Shown one piece after another: positions 37,501 to 48,490 of a DNA stretch of 64,000 nucleotides. The stretch is from Oscarella lobularis (Eukaryota > Porifera > Homoscleromorpha > Homosclerophorida > Oscarellidae), in NCBI RefSeq assembly GCF_947507565.1, contig NC_089189.1, positions 930,001-994,000 of the forward strand. Direction: 5' to 3'. The position numbers were made by a program, and so were the translations under genes. Under the pieces are notes generated by a model. That model was not told where the DNA came from. It saw only the letters and a program-made list of their open reading frames with translations, and made no database searches. Every line of letters begins with the position of its first letter. The stretch's first letter is position 1.

Positions 37501-40500
37501 CCACGAGCTCTGCTCTGCTCCATCTGATAAGTACTTGTAAACGCTGGGTATTTATACTCATACGCGACTAGGACCCTACGACTGCAGCTATTCAAAATCA
37601 AAAAGCGCTTCGTTTGAACCGAAATCTTAGCCAATCGGCTGCAATCGGCCGCAAATGCAATCCTGACAACAAAAACGAACGAAATTTTGTTGAAAATCAA
37701 CTCAAAATGCGAAAAAAAACAACGCACGTGTGCTACGTACGCAAGACACGCCCTGTCACGCTGCATTGAGCAACGCATGACGTCAATCATCGCGCTGCTA
37801 CGAAATGCCCTAATACGCGAAGTAGAAGCGATGAATCGGTCACGAAAGGCATTGTGGGTCTATTCTAAAGACATTCAGTCGCTATTTGGACGCGAAAAGC
37901 GAACGCAAACGCAGATACGGCAGTACGCTTGGTCAGCAAAATCAAGGCGCTACGTCGCTTCTATAACGGGAAAATCAAACGTGCGCTAAACTAAGCAACG
38001 ACTCGACGACGCTCAGAAAAACGCTCCACAGCCAAATAATTCAACTGAGTAACGGTGCGGACACGAATTTCTACAGTACACGATTACCTCGACGTAGCAG
38101 AAGATGACCGAATCGCGTTTGAATTGCTTTCCACTCGACTTCAAAGCGACAGGACCGCTCGACTTTCCGTCCGAGCCAAAAAGCTCCACCGTGACATTCG
38201 CCTTCGTACCGGCATTCGCCAGATCGCTCGTAAACACGACGACTTCGTAGGTCACGCGTGCCGCCGCCTCCTCAGACGGCGGACTAAACAGCGAATCGCC
38301 GCCTTCTGTAGGAGGACTCTGCAGGGCGCGCAGCTCGCTGTCCTCCGACGAAAACGAACACGCGTCGTCCGTCGACGAAGAGGGAGCGACCTCTTTGACG
38401 TCGTTCGTCGGCGACGGCAACGGCGAGAGCGATACGCCAGAATTGGCGTCGCTGTCGCTAAGCGACGACGTCACGCTGCTGTGGCGACCTCGCAGAAGAG
38501 GCAAGGGACTGGACGGTCGTTGGGACGAGGATGGAGGGTCCGGCGCCTGCGGCGAAACGTCATTCGCTTGCAAAGTTTCTCTTTCTGGATCCGAGAGCGG
38601 TGTTTCTTGGAAGGCGACGGTCTTTTCTTCAGTGTCGTCGTCTCTGGTTGTGATTGATTTCTCGGAGCCGTCTTGAGCATCCTCAAAAGGAGACAATAGA
38701 CCCGTAGAAGCCGACCCTCCTCCGTCTCCTTTATCTTCTGCCTGTCTTTCGTCTGTACTCTCTTTATCCTTCTTTTCAACATCGGTTCTGTCGTCAATAG
38801 GATCATTTTCTACCTCGTGTCTCGCTGGTATAGACGTCTCGTCGTCGTCGTCGTCGTCGTTTCCCATGGGAACGTACGTTTCCTCTAACGTTTCGATAGC
38901 GTTTCTGCCGTCGAAGACAGACGACGGTTCTTCTTCGTCTTTTATAGGAACGAACATATCTTTTGGCACTTCTTCTGCTTCTTCCGCTTTCCCTGCCTCA
39001 CTACGAGCTCCGCCGTCCGTCGTTTCGACGCTGATTTCCTTGTCAAGATCGGAGGATGTTTGAACCGTTGCTTCTTCACCTTTGTCCTCGTCAAAACTCC
39101 GAGTCCCATCATTTGGCGAAAGTTTTTCCTCGTCTTCAATGCCGTTAGTGGTGGCTATGACTCTTTCTTGCTCGCACTCGTCGACAGAAGACGTTTCTCG
39201 CTTATTCTCGTTCTCATTTTGAATAGGAGGAGGACTGGGAACGCTCAAGGGCGTTGGTTGACTATCGAGCGATTTCAACTTCTGCGACTTCGATTTCTTT
39301 CTCTTTTGCTGAGATTTTCTCTCCGGCGTTCCCATGTCTTTCTGAAAAGGCAAGTCGAGTCGCTGAGCAGCGCTTCCCACGGACTCGGAAACGAGAGTGA
39401 CGGACAGGCCGTGTTTGACGTCAAGCCATCGATCGCACTCGAAGAATTTCTTTTTCAGTCTCGCCGAATCAAAAACAGTGGCCTAAAATCAGACACAGAA
39501 AATTTCCCAAACCTTGCATTGTTCAACTTCAAAGAACCATATATATCACCTTTTTGAGATACCAAGACGACTGGGCTCCAGAGTTATCGTGCCTCACAGT
39601 CACTGATTTTATTTCCCCGAGGTCTTCAGCCACCTTTATTGAGAAACAATCCAGTCTAACAGAAAACCAAGTTAATAAATTATTAATAAAGTAGCTAACA
39701 AGAAAGTTTCTTTGTACCGGCCTCTTCTGAAGTTGTGCCTTTCGTTGTCCAATCGGCACTCGCAGGACGAACCCTGCGCTCCGTTGAGAGTCAGAAAAAC
39801 CGACGACGTCGTTCCACAGCCTTTTTCGTGTCCAGTCAACGTCGTAACAATGTACGACCTCAAACCTGAATAGCCTAAACAAGGACAAACATAAATATTT
39901 ACTAATCTCTCTTAAATATTTGCACAGCAAACTGTACTCTACTCCACTAGCATTTCTTGTCTTACCTTTTAATTGAAATGGAAGTTCCTTCACCGCTGAC
40001 AGGACGCGGTCGGTTCGGCCGTCGCCGGCAGCCGCATCGAGCCACATGCCACACGGAAAATAAATCAATGAGCCGCGAGAATTCTCCTCGGCAATAGAAA
40101 CCTAAAAATCACATTCCAGTTTATGTAAGAAACTACTACAAAGAAAGAAAAGCGTACGTAATCAAGAAACCAAGAGGGCGCCATTCCCTCGTTATCATGC
40201 TCAATCCTAGGAAGACATCTCACGGATATTCGTGCACAGAGCAGAAGGATACCTTACCTAATCGTCTCCAGTGTTCCCAAAGAGAGACAACGAATCTTAA
40301 ACGGAGATTTCGAGCCACGAACAAAATTATCCAAGAACCTAAAAGCAGTTTAATTAAAAGAAAATTAAGTATGACGGCAAGAGATCGAACCCGTTGGACA
40401 ATTTGACGTGAGGCGTCGTACCGCTCGCTCCCGTCAACGTAATGAAAACGCTGGCCGTCGTTCCGGCGCCTCGAACGTCGCCCGTCGCCACGACGACGTC

Positions 40501-41547
40501 GTAGACAATCGCAGGCGGCACCGGCTTCTCGTCCACGCCTTCACTCTTCTCCTCTATCGTCGTACCATCGACGGAAGGAGAAGGGACAGGAGACGGCGAA
40601 GGCGAAGAAGAAGCAGGACGAGGTGAAAGCGACTTGATTGGGAAGCAGTACGTTTCGCCGGAGTTGTCCTTAGTCACTCTCACTTCCCTGAGAGCCCAAT
40701 TGGATCCGAAAGAATCGAGAAGATCGTGCTTCAAATAGAGAAAGAGATACACGTTAGGGAGTAACAGACACAAGACCACAAAAACAAACATGTATCAGTC
40801 AGGAAAACAAACGTATATACAAACACTATCTATTAGGATTCGAAGTAGCCGGGTCTCGTTTTCCGTTACGCAGAGATTTTTCACGTGTGCGTTTAGTCGT
40901 CTTACTTCCACGACGATCGTCAAAATTGTTCCCACATCGGGTCCTCTGATTCTGAACGTCTTGATTGATCCCGGGTGAAACACGGCCGCATCCTCGATGA
41001 GACAGCTGGAATCTAACGCCGTAGCCGACGTCCCGCGAGTGACCATGCATTCGTCGAGACGACGTTTGCTGCCCAGTATCGTCACGTAGACGCGGCAGAC
41101 GACAGCCGCGGTTCGGAGCTCATCTTGATGCGACGACGACGCAGCGGTTTGCATGGAAACGTGATAAACGCATGTAGTAGATTCAACGTGGCCAACTCCA
41201 TTGCTGACAGAAAGCGTCTAAAATACACGGGGTGAGGGAACACTTCTACTTCCCCCTCTTCCTCGACTATCTTCTACGTACACATCTACCTAATGTCAAC
41301 AGGAAACTCCGCGTGAATACATTGTACTCTTACAGCTAGGCCTCTCTTCTCTTACCCCCATCTCGCCTTCTCGCGGCTCTCTCCTCGTCAGAGATCGTCC
41401 CGAATGCCGACTACGCCTATTCCAACTCGAATCGCGACGATGGTAAGTCGACGAATGAACGCTAAGCGCTTTAGCCGAAGCGGCGCGACGCCGTCGAGAC
41501 GACGACGCCGACGACGACGACACGAGCCAAGGATAAGGACCGTCCAT
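30425..41547 (-). CDS. PLAT-repeat / phosphoinositide phospholipase C fusion protein (about 2,200 aa, close to 40 exons)
   Basis: One continuous spliced frame can be followed from MDGPYPW (41547) to a stop at 30425. Order: a basic, serine-rich N-terminus, three PLAT domains, a ~350-residue acidic linker, three more PLAT domains, EF hands, PLC X box, linker, Y box, C2 and a coiled-coil tail. The catalytic half should hydrolyse PtdIns(4,5)P2 to IP3 and diacylglycerol in a Ca2+-dependent way. PLAT domains bind membranes or proteins. No PH domain is seen. PLAT 6 sits where the PH domain of PLC-delta would be. The PLAT6-to-EF-hand joins keep frame: donor after NDSLP at about 34791, 46-nt exon [15 protein letters not shown], acceptor at 34619. 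The introns are only about 60 nt, leaving no room for a separate promoter outside coding sequence. Alternative: two adjacent genes, the first ending at a TAA at 34779 inside that intron. The last exon boundary may use a GC donor, and a stop at 30408 in another frame is possible. Confidence 0.75.
31595..34618 (-). other. PLC catalytic core (EF hands, X, Y, C2) of the fusion gene
   Basis: EF-hand region: [19 protein letters not shown] (34618-34501), then [15 protein letters not shown] and [18 protein letters not shown] box: [17 protein letters not shown] joined to [20 protein letters not shown], then [20 protein letters not shown] and [11 protein letters not shown]. The two catalytic histidines (in SSHNT and FENHC) and the acidic Ca2+ ligands of [10 protein letters not shown] are present. 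The X/Y linker is short and acidic ([17 protein letters not shown]). Y box: [48 protein letters not shown]2: [32 protein letters not shown], then [10 protein letters not shown] and ATVFVHIS (31692-31595). Layout and motifs match the PLC-delta class without its PH domain, so an active enzyme is expected. Confidence 0.93.
36310..37988 (-). mobile_element. Mobile element, 1.68 kb, with restriction-like endonuclease ORF, in a PLC-gene intron
   Basis: It lies in the intron splitting PLAT 4 (38085-36126). A nearly identical but internally deleted copy sits at 55663-56410, which defines the ends. Termini are weakly inverted: TAGCGCACGTTTGATT at one end and TAACGCGTCGTTTGAC at the other. The shared left part is about 98% identical between copies. 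The element lies in the same orientation as the host gene. No target-site duplication could be established. Confidence 0.75.
36632..37561 (-). CDS. Element ORF: CCHC plus PD-(D/E)XK-like endonuclease domain (309 aa)
   Basis: The protein reads [16 protein letters not shown], then [17 protein letters not shown], then C100-x-C102...H112-x3-C116 and HD. Next comes R157-P158-D159 followed by D174 (LLLDISV). This order matches the C-terminal zinc-knuckle and restriction-like endonuclease module of some non-LTR retroelements (established family pattern, from memory). No reverse transcriptase precedes it. The frame opens just inside the element at MSINTQRLQ. It may be a 5'-truncated retroelement remnant or an endonuclease-only element. 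The frame is intact. Confidence 0.65.
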   Translation of the reverse strand: MSINTQRLQVLIRWSRAELVARIEGRLATLPKEVELGRLLESLDKASQARLRSAGGPISGAWLDALPQSKELSFTNAEFQTAALLRLGADIPLLRQIRRCNCGAESVADGYHLLTCPKDGGPIRRHDSWQHTWQQMLRSVNYRVELEQEREFQDKKRPDIGIYNFENGKKLLLDISVIHPLSQAVVTGSAQENGYAAAHRDKTKDEKYLQVATSLGYLFKPVVVEVFGRWSPTAASLFHQIARRPSVDFMNDRNGFINYWSKRLAVCLQRANSRIILNKVELIIPTHHSPVLPSPSPVDVRCFTTHHSL

Positions 41548-42431
41548 TCGTTGATAACCGGTAACTAAAGAAAAACGGGAGAGAGATATAAATAAAAAGA
41601 ATGTCGGAGAGTCGAAAGAAACGACATAGCAGTAACCCTAAAGACTTCTCTAAACCCCTTAGCGCTACAGTGTAGTCTACAATGCCTCGGTATGATTATG
41701 TTATACACGTGAGTGTCTTCTAGAAAGGGAACAGTTAATACGCCAAACCCGGCTGAAAAAAAGCCTCGGCTATACAAAAACTCCCCTTTAGGCGAGTCGA
41801 AACTACGTACGCGAGACCCTAACCCTTCTTACGATAAGCCAGTCGTGCGATCGGATCGACGTCGATTTCGCTTCTCTTTGCCGTCGCCGTCGCGCCGTGT
41901 CGCTGCCGTCGCCGTTCCATCGTCGACTTGGCTTCGGTGATCGTTGGTTACGCGACGCGCTCGCTTATGCGCTTTGTTGATCTAAGCGTCGTTGCTAGAA
42001 CGATGGGGAGGAGGCGGCAACCGAGGAAGAATGTGCATAAATGCCGTGTCGTGACGTCGTCAATTTGGCAGCTCGGTTTGCAATCGTTTTTATCGTGCAA
42101 ATCGTCGAGGCGTTGCCTTGGTAGGGGAAGGACTCGTTTTTTTCGCTGCAGGGCTTCGCGATTGCAACCTCTTGGACATTGAAAGACGTCAGGCTACGTT
42201 TCAACCTCCAAAACAACAAGGAATCCCGAAAAATGAGCGCGAGCTGTAGTAGGCATGCGCACTTTTCAAATGTCGTTTTCTTCCGTTTCTTGAGCCTTCA
42301 AACATGATTTTTAGGTCTAAAGGTACGTTACTAAATACGTCTTTCTGTTTATCTCCATCTTTTCGTGATGCGATTGCTGTAAGCGGCTAGATTTGGGTAG
42401 AGCACGTGAACGCAAAGCACGCTAGGTAACG
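41548..42431. promoter_or_regulatory. Divergent intergenic region between PLAT-PLC (-) and fumarylacetoacetase (+)
   Basis: This 884-bp spacer separates two start codons on opposite strands. No TATA box is obvious near either start. GGCATGCGCAC at about 42252-42262 resembles an NRF1-type site (inference). Open frames inside (41565-41777, 41928-42182) show no recognisable protein. Confidence 0.5.
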
Positions 42432-44523
42432 ATGTCGTCTTCCAAATCTTTCGTCTCGTACGGTCCCGACAGCGAGTTCCCAATTGAAAACCTGCCATAT
42501 GGAGTATTCTCCACGGCATCAAACGTAAGAAATGTTGGCGTCGAACGCGGGGGCCCTCTTCGGAAACGAAAACACATCTTGCAGCCTTCTCATCGCCTGG
42601 GCGTCGCCATCGGCTCGACGGTACTCGACCTCGCAGCAGTGAGGAGCCTCTTCACAGGCCCGATCATGTCCAAGGAGGGAAACGTGCTCGAACAGGTGTC
42701 AACACACGAGAAAAAATTTTGAAAACGAGCAGATTGCATTTTTTGATTTAGAGCACTCTCAACGGCTTTATGTCGCTTGGAAAATCGGCGTGGGCCGAGA
42801 CGAGATCTACACTGCAGCGAATTTTGTCGGCAAACGAGGCTAGTATCTTCAGACAAGAAAGACACGTCTAAAATTTTCAAATTTTTAGGGGGTTTTGAGA
42901 GACGATTCGGGATTGAAAAGCAGGTTGGAGGAACAATACCGTTTTATTTATCTAATGCCTGATTCTCATATTTCTCTTTGCAAGAGCTTTGGTGCCTCTC
43001 GATGACGTGCAAATGCATCTGCCTGCTCATATCGGTATAGTCGTATGTAGCCAGCTAACGAAATCTTACGTTTAATTTATGTTTCTAGGCGACTACACGG
43101 ACTTCTACTCTTCTCGCGAGCACGCCACCAACGTGGGAACGATGTTTCGAGGCCCAGAAAACGCTCTGATGCCCAACTGGCACGAAAGCAAACGTTCTCT
43201 CGCCTTTGGATAATGAAACCAATGCTTCTCCTTCTTTAGGCTTCACTTGCCCGTTGGCTATCACGGTCGTGCCTCGTCGGTCGTCGTTTCTGGAACTCCC
43301 ATTCATCGTCCGTGCGGACAGACTCGACCGAAGGACGGTGGGATCATTTTTCAATTATATTTAAAAATGATTTTTATTGAAGTGTCGATGTAGATGAGCC
43401 GCCCGTATTTGGACCATGTAGACTAATGGACTTCGAACTAGAAATGGTATGTGAGCGAATAAATCTCAACGGTTCTTTTTCAATTAAAGAATGTGTTAGG
43501 CGTTCTTTGTGGGACCTCCCAATGACTTGGGTTGCCCCGTTCCCGTGGAGAAAGTACGCTTTAGAAGACTACGTATTACTTTGCGTCTGGGATAGTCTAT
43601 GTCTGCAGGCTGACGATCACATCTTTGGAATGGTGATCATGAACGACTGGAGTGGTAATACATTTAAACTGGAACCTGTTGTGTGTTAATAATTTCTGTT
43701 TTTCTTTGTTTTTAGCGCGGGACATTCAAAAGTGGGAATACGTTCCCCTTGGCCCGTTTCTTGCCAAGAACTTCGGCACGACGGTCTCGCCGTGGGTTGT
43801 ACCCATGGCAGCGTTGGAACCGTTTAAGAAGGCCAACCCACCTCAAGTACAAACTAAGGACTCTCTTCTCTCTTTCTTTGTACGTAATAACCCTTGCTTT
43901 TGCGTCAAGGATCCTACTCCTTTACCTTATCTCTGTCATTCGGATCCGTATTCTTTTGACATTGAACTTGAAGTGGCAATTCAAAGTATTAATTATCATT
44001 GCCACTTATTTTATCTTTACAGTATCTTTCAATTAATTAAGGCGAATCGATGAAGACTCCATCTGTTGTGGCAGCCACCAATTTTTCAGTAGAGAGGCTA
44101 AGAGCGAGTGCCGAGTGCAAAGTATTTATTCTGATTTATAGAATTTATATTGGACCATGAAACAGCAGCTTGCCCATCACACAATAACGGGATGCAACCT
44201 GCAACCAGGAGACCTTCTAGGTTCAGGCACAATAAGTGGAAAGGTAAAAAAAATGAATATAAAGAGACTATCTCATGTGAAAAGACGTTCTTCTGTCTGA
44301 TTTCACTTCCTTTTTTTTCTTCGTCTAGACTCCCGACTCCTACGGATCGATGCTCGAATTGTCGTGGCGCGGCACGAAGCCGCTCACGTTGTCCGACGGT
44401 TCGACTCGCAAGTTTCTTCTTGACGGAGACGAGGTCGTTATGATGGGCTCGTGCCTGGCCGACGACTATCGCGTTGGCTTCGGATCGTGTCGAGGAAAGG
44501 TTCTTCCTTCGGCGCTTCGCTGA
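42432..44523 (+). CDS. FAH: Fumarylacetoacetase (last step of tyrosine breakdown)
   Basis: The enzyme cleaves fumarylacetoacetate to fumarate and acetoacetate in the cytosol. About 13 exons can be read, starting [20 protein letters not shown] with LPYGVFST next, then [24 protein letters not shown], and [20 protein letters not shown] with the catalytic His. Next come [28 protein letters not shown] (metal-binding acids), [20 protein letters not shown] (metal and substrate residues), [38 protein letters not shown] and KFLLDGDEV, ending KVLPSALR. The intron after PNW begins with GC (43180) and ends AG at 43239; the protein frame demands this join. No key residue is missing. Confidence 0.97.
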
Positions 44524-45291
44524 CCGCCGGGCGCGCGCGTAATCGCTGTTTGGATCGATTTCGCTGTTTTGCATGGGGTGACGTCGTGTTGGGTTCTAGG
44601 TACGTGTTCTATTGAACGCTTTTCGCGTCGTCTTTTCTACGTCGAGCACCGTGTCGAGAACGACGACTTGGGCCGTCGTAGACGTGGTGGAAAATGTTGT
44701 CCCGCCGCTCGACGTAGATTTTAGGACTTCGTTCTCGAAAGGACTCCTTTCCATGTGGTTGACATGTGGGAACTGGTGCACGTGCACTCTCCTTGTTGCC
44801 AGTACTGTAAATATTTATTTTCCTTACCCTCAAAGACGTGCGGACGAAACGTGGTCGCGTAGACAGCAGGAATGGATTTGGGAAAGGGTGGAGCCACTAG
44901 TAGCGCGACAATAATCATGTAATTGTCCTGTTGTCTCTGGCCCTCTAGGATAGAGTATCTACTCTAGGTAACTGACACTGTGGGCTAAAACTTTCGGAAA
45001 GCGACACGACCACTTGTCAGCCCCACGTCAGGCAGCTGATGATGTCATTTTATAACAGGAAGGACGGTTCACCGTTAGTCACGCTAAACTCTTCGCAGAG
45101 AGTTGTGCCGCGGAAACTTTTCTCGCCACAATCTGCAGTAGAAGTGTTAGATCATTCATTACCAGAACGGAACTTACATCAAGTAGGGCAAACCGACCTG
45201 GGCAAAAAAACCATTCTACCCTATGCAAATCAGTTAAGTCGAAAATGGTGATCCATCGTAACTGAACCAGCTTACAAGAACCTCGTGAAGT
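44524..45291. other. Intergenic, no gene recognised
   Basis: Overlapping ORFs of 60-100 codons on both strands (44596-44918, 45039-45327) lack recognisable domains or matching splice sites. This is the 3' flank of fumarylacetoacetase and the upstream region of the next gene. Confidence 0.5.
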
Positions 45292-45301
45292 GGCTATAAA
45301 A
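45292..45301 (+). promoter_or_regulatory. TATA box of the orphan secreted-protein gene
   Basis: GCTATAAAAG lies about 75 nt upstream of the start codon at 45369, leaving a short 5' leader. Confidence 0.6.
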
Positions 45302-45368
45302 GAAGCGAGCAGCTCCACCAAGGACACACAGCTCAGTTATCAAGAGTACCTCCTACAGAGAAGAAGCA

Positions 45369-46349
45369 ATGCTTTTCTTTTCAAGAACTCTACTAGTGAC
45401 ACTCGCAGTCCAATTTTGGACTACAACAACTGGAATGACAGTACCAACAACTGGAACGACAGTACCAGCATCTCTTCCATCTAGCACATTGCTGCCGTAC
45501 AACGATTCAATTCCAATCCCAAAAGTGAGTTGGCAGTGGTTTGAGATATATGCTGTTCTCTAATAAATCGTTTCAGCTGTGCGAAAGGGTTGAAGACGAT
45601 TTACGTACGTATCGATTTCTCGTGGTTCTGAACGACGCAAACGGAGCGTCGTCCTCTTTTCTCTCAGCGTCGTGCGACGAAGGAAAGGTTTTTCCCATTA
45701 TAAAACACGCAAGCTGGGCCGAGCGAACAGAACTTTTCATGTTTACTCATCGTATGACAAGTACAAATGCAGAATGGTATAACATTTTTGGATTTGAAAC
45801 GAAGCAATGTTTGACAGTTAATGTCGATGGCCAGATTCAACTGGGAGTAAGTCAGAATTAATTAGGTATTTCAATTATTAAATGCTGCCTAATCTGCAGA
45901 AACTCGAAATCGCTGATCATGGCAAAATTTCGTGCAATACAATTTTTGCCTTTTTCACCTCGTTCAGGGGTGTATATGCAACTATTTTCAAAACCAGAAC
46001 ACTGCAGTATAGAAACACAACAAAGTTCGCTCCACCTTTTGTTCTTTGCGCAAAAACCTCTGAGAACAAGCACTATTTGGTTGCAATGGGCAAAGGAGTG
46101 AAAGGAATAGAGGTCGACAAAAATTGCTGCGAGGATATTGAGCTCTGCAATAACAAAACTGTACTTGAACGCCTCAAAGATCAGAGATATCACTATTTTT
46201 CGTTGCTTTCTTTCAATCACCCAGGACTGCTGTCCGACGAGCTCATACGTTCTTCGTGCCCTCAGAATGTATCGGGGAATGTATTCGACGATTTGATGAT
46301 TATTGGAAGTGATCTTAGGAAAGAAAAACCAAGAAACTGTGTGGTCTAG
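45369..46349 (+). CDS. Orphan secreted protein, 291 aa, three exons
   Basis: Exons 45369-45524, 45577-45846 and 45900-46349 join in phase 0 with GTGAGT, GTAAGT and good CAG acceptors. The N-terminus MLFFSRTLLVTLAVQFW looks like a signal peptide. A Thr/Pro/Ser-rich stretch follows (TTTTGMTVPTTGTTVP), likely O-glycosylated. The remainder is mixed alpha/beta-like with several cysteines (CDEG, KQCL, ISCN, VLCAK, CCEDIELC). No transmembrane segment is seen. The alternating short hydrophobic strands (CLTVNVDGQIQLG, HYLVAMGKG) might suit a beta-trefoil, but I do not recognise a family. The neighbouring downstream gene is also secreted. Confidence 0.7.
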
Positions 46350-47593
46350 TGCTATTATAGTCATGTTGCGTGTACCTATATATCACAATCCGTGCCTATA
46401 TATGTTCTCGATTTTTATTCTTTGAGCTAGTATGATGTATTAGTATGATGTATTATTATGATTTATTGGCCGTGGCCCTACTTGAATAATAAATTAAATT
46501 CACCTGATCGGAACGACCTCGCGAATATCACCTTACTGGCCAAACGAAGTTCGATAGAGAGATAGCGAAACCATATTTAGACCTGGTCTATGCGTGTTTC
46601 AAAGCACAAATGCACGGGCAGTTAAAAAATCGAAGCAAAAACAGTTCCTGCACGAGTAGACTGGCAGTAGCAACCAAAACAATCGTTTGTTCATGTCCCG
46701 GATTTTCCTTCGACCTTCCTCTCGCGATCCTCGTGCGCCCCGCCGTGCCGAAGACATCAGAAAAGCTGCTTCAGGACGTTCTAAACCCTTTTCTTCGCTT
46801 CTTTCGGGCCGCGTATCCCTCTGTCGCGTTTGGAGGGCCCCCTTTTGCTCCCACTTCGATCCAGCCTGAGATCGTCTTAGATCCAGACCCTGGTCATCAT
46901 CCAGTACAAGCCGAACGCCTTACCATGCCACGCCGACTTAGCCGCGACGCCTCTCACGATGAGAGGAAGCCGAAAGGACAACGATTAGAACGCTATTAGA
47001 GCCGTAAGTAATAGACACAATTGAATCAGAAGATATCCTCACCGAACCCTTTCTCGACGTCGAGTGGAAGTGCTTGGGACGGGAAAAGGGAGGAAGGAAT
47101 CCGTACGCGTAAACCACTGGCAGACCCCAGCACCCACATCCGGTAGTGTACATCATAGGGCCTGAAACTGACCCCGCGGATGATACTTCCACTCTAAACG
47201 AGAAAAGCGATTGTCGAGAACGCAACGGAACCGACACTTCGTGGGACGCTATTTGCGTCAAGGAAGGGCGGGTTTGCAAACCGAGGAGATACGGTTACAG
47301 TTCTCTGTTTATGAGAACTACGTGTATGTCTCCAATCGAGCCAATCCAATCGCGTTGTATCTGGAAATTTCTAGTCAGACGACGCCAGATAGTCGTAGTC
47401 GTTGATTTGCGGGACCGGAAAAACGGACGTTGATCAGAGAGAGCGGTCAGATTACTCAACACTGAATCAACGCTGATCGAATGTCTGTCGCTATTTGAAG
47501 GCGTCAGCGCGTTCAAGTGTCAGTTCAACTCCATTTTCTTTAAATATTCGGCTGGCATCAGTCGTTTTTCAGTCTCTACCGAGCACATCCGAC
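46350..47593. other. Intergenic, nothing firmly recognised
   Basis: An open frame at 46610-46999 (+, 129 aa) and others on the minus strand (46938-47279) show no domain and no neighbouring exons. A polyadenylation-like AATAAA occurs at 46487-46492, after the orphan gene. Upstream of the Ig gene there is only a weak TTAAATATT (about 47541). Confidence 0.45.
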
Positions 47594-48490
47594 ATGAGTC
47601 CGTGTCTCTACTTCTTCCTCTTCGGCTGTATCATCTTGTCATCTGCTGCTGCAACAGGAAGTGAAGGTAACATCAGTAGAACTTGTCTTTGGCTTTTGGG
47701 GGAGGGACCCCAATGAGAACAGGAGTCGTCTCTTTATTCTCTATCCAAAACAATCTTGCTCACTCGCGTCTCGACTATTTAGATGCTTCCTATAAAATCA
47801 GAAGATCTGCGTCGTCTCCTTGTCTATCCAATCATTATAAAACCGAGCTGAGTGCTTCCCAAAAGGCTGATAACCTCGTCTTTGGCTGCTGCAAATCTAT
47901 GGACTATCAGCGAATGCAGTGGCGTTTTCCCAACGGCTCTCGCGTACCTCGATGTTCTGCGTCGCATCAGGAAATCTGTTGGAGCTACGTCGCCTCTACT
48001 ATGTCTAGGCTGCATGTAAATGCAACCGGGCTAGAGGCGGGTGAGCAGTGGAATATTACCTGCGTTACGACCGGTCTTTTTGAGCTCTCATACGATGTTT
48101 CCGTTACGAGAAAGTGAGACGGGGCTACAGTAGAGCGCGAAATGACCGCATTCAACAGTTCTGTTCTATAGAAAATTAAGAAAAACTCCTCTTCCATCCT
48201 GTCACAGCTCTTTGTCCAACGCTGCTTATCACATTCGCCTTTACAACTGCAGCACGAGCGAGCCCAATATGGCAGTTCGTTGGACAGATAAACGCGGCCA
48301 AAGCGTCGAGAACTGCACAATTGAAGGAAAAGCATCAGAATGCGTCGAACGTTCTCCAGATGGGACGGCGATGCTGAGAGTGAATCCTCGCTCTCCGTAC
48401 CGAAAGTACATCTGCATCAAGTTTCGAAGACACAGCAGAAAGCAGAAAGGCAGTAAACTTTGTGTTACAAGAAACAACGTAGCCTATTAG
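47594..48490 (+). CDS. Secreted protein with two Ig-like domains, 228 aa
   Basis: Exons 47594-47666, 47783-48113 and 48208-48490 join in frame (73+331+283 nt). Exon 1 encodes the signal peptide MSPCLYFFLFGCIILSSAAA. Exon 2 contains one Ig-like domain (LVFGCC, MQWRFPNGS, WNITCVTTG) and exon 3 a second (IRLYNCS, AVRWTDKRG, YICIKFRRH). Each keeps the Cys...Trp...Cys order and one domain per exon, as is usual for Ig genes. Several N-x-S/T sites are present. No transmembrane helix or GPI signal is evident. Without the second splice (donor GTGAGA at 48114) the protein would stop after domain 1. Function unknown; secreted recognition or adhesion is a guess. Confidence 0.72.

Larger units (their letters stand above)
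34791..41220 (-). other. Six PLAT/LH2 domains and acidic linker of the fusion gene
   Basis: PLAT 1: exons 41219-40906 and 40735-about 40620 ([12 protein letters not shown] ... [18 protein letters not shown]). PLAT 2: [20 protein letters not shown] ... [20 protein letters not shown] (about 40515-39972). PLAT 3: [21 protein letters not shown] ... [16 protein letters not shown] ... FFECDRWLD (about 39866-39425). The linker, 39380 to about 38250, is rich in D, E, S and P, with a six-residue Asp run. PLAT 4: [20 protein letters not shown] (38.2 kb) joined across a 1.96-kb intron to [19 protein letters not shown] (36.1-35.84 kb). PLAT 5: [20 protein letters not shown] (35.71-35.27 kb). PLAT 6: [20 protein letters not shown] ... 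[17 protein letters not shown] (35.22-34.79 kb). All keep the HDN..G....W signature or a variant. PLAT 1 and PLAT 5 are the most degenerate there. Confidence 0.85.

Noticed and set aside
37687..37989. 100-aa ORF on the plus strand of the mobile element, also open in the second copy
   Set aside because: All six base differences noticed between copies change the encoded residue, as expected for non-coding sequence; it is antisense to the element ORF leader.
46610..46999. 129-aa ORF between two secreted-protein genes
   Set aside because: Proline-rich translation without recognisable domain; no TATA box, no splice continuation.
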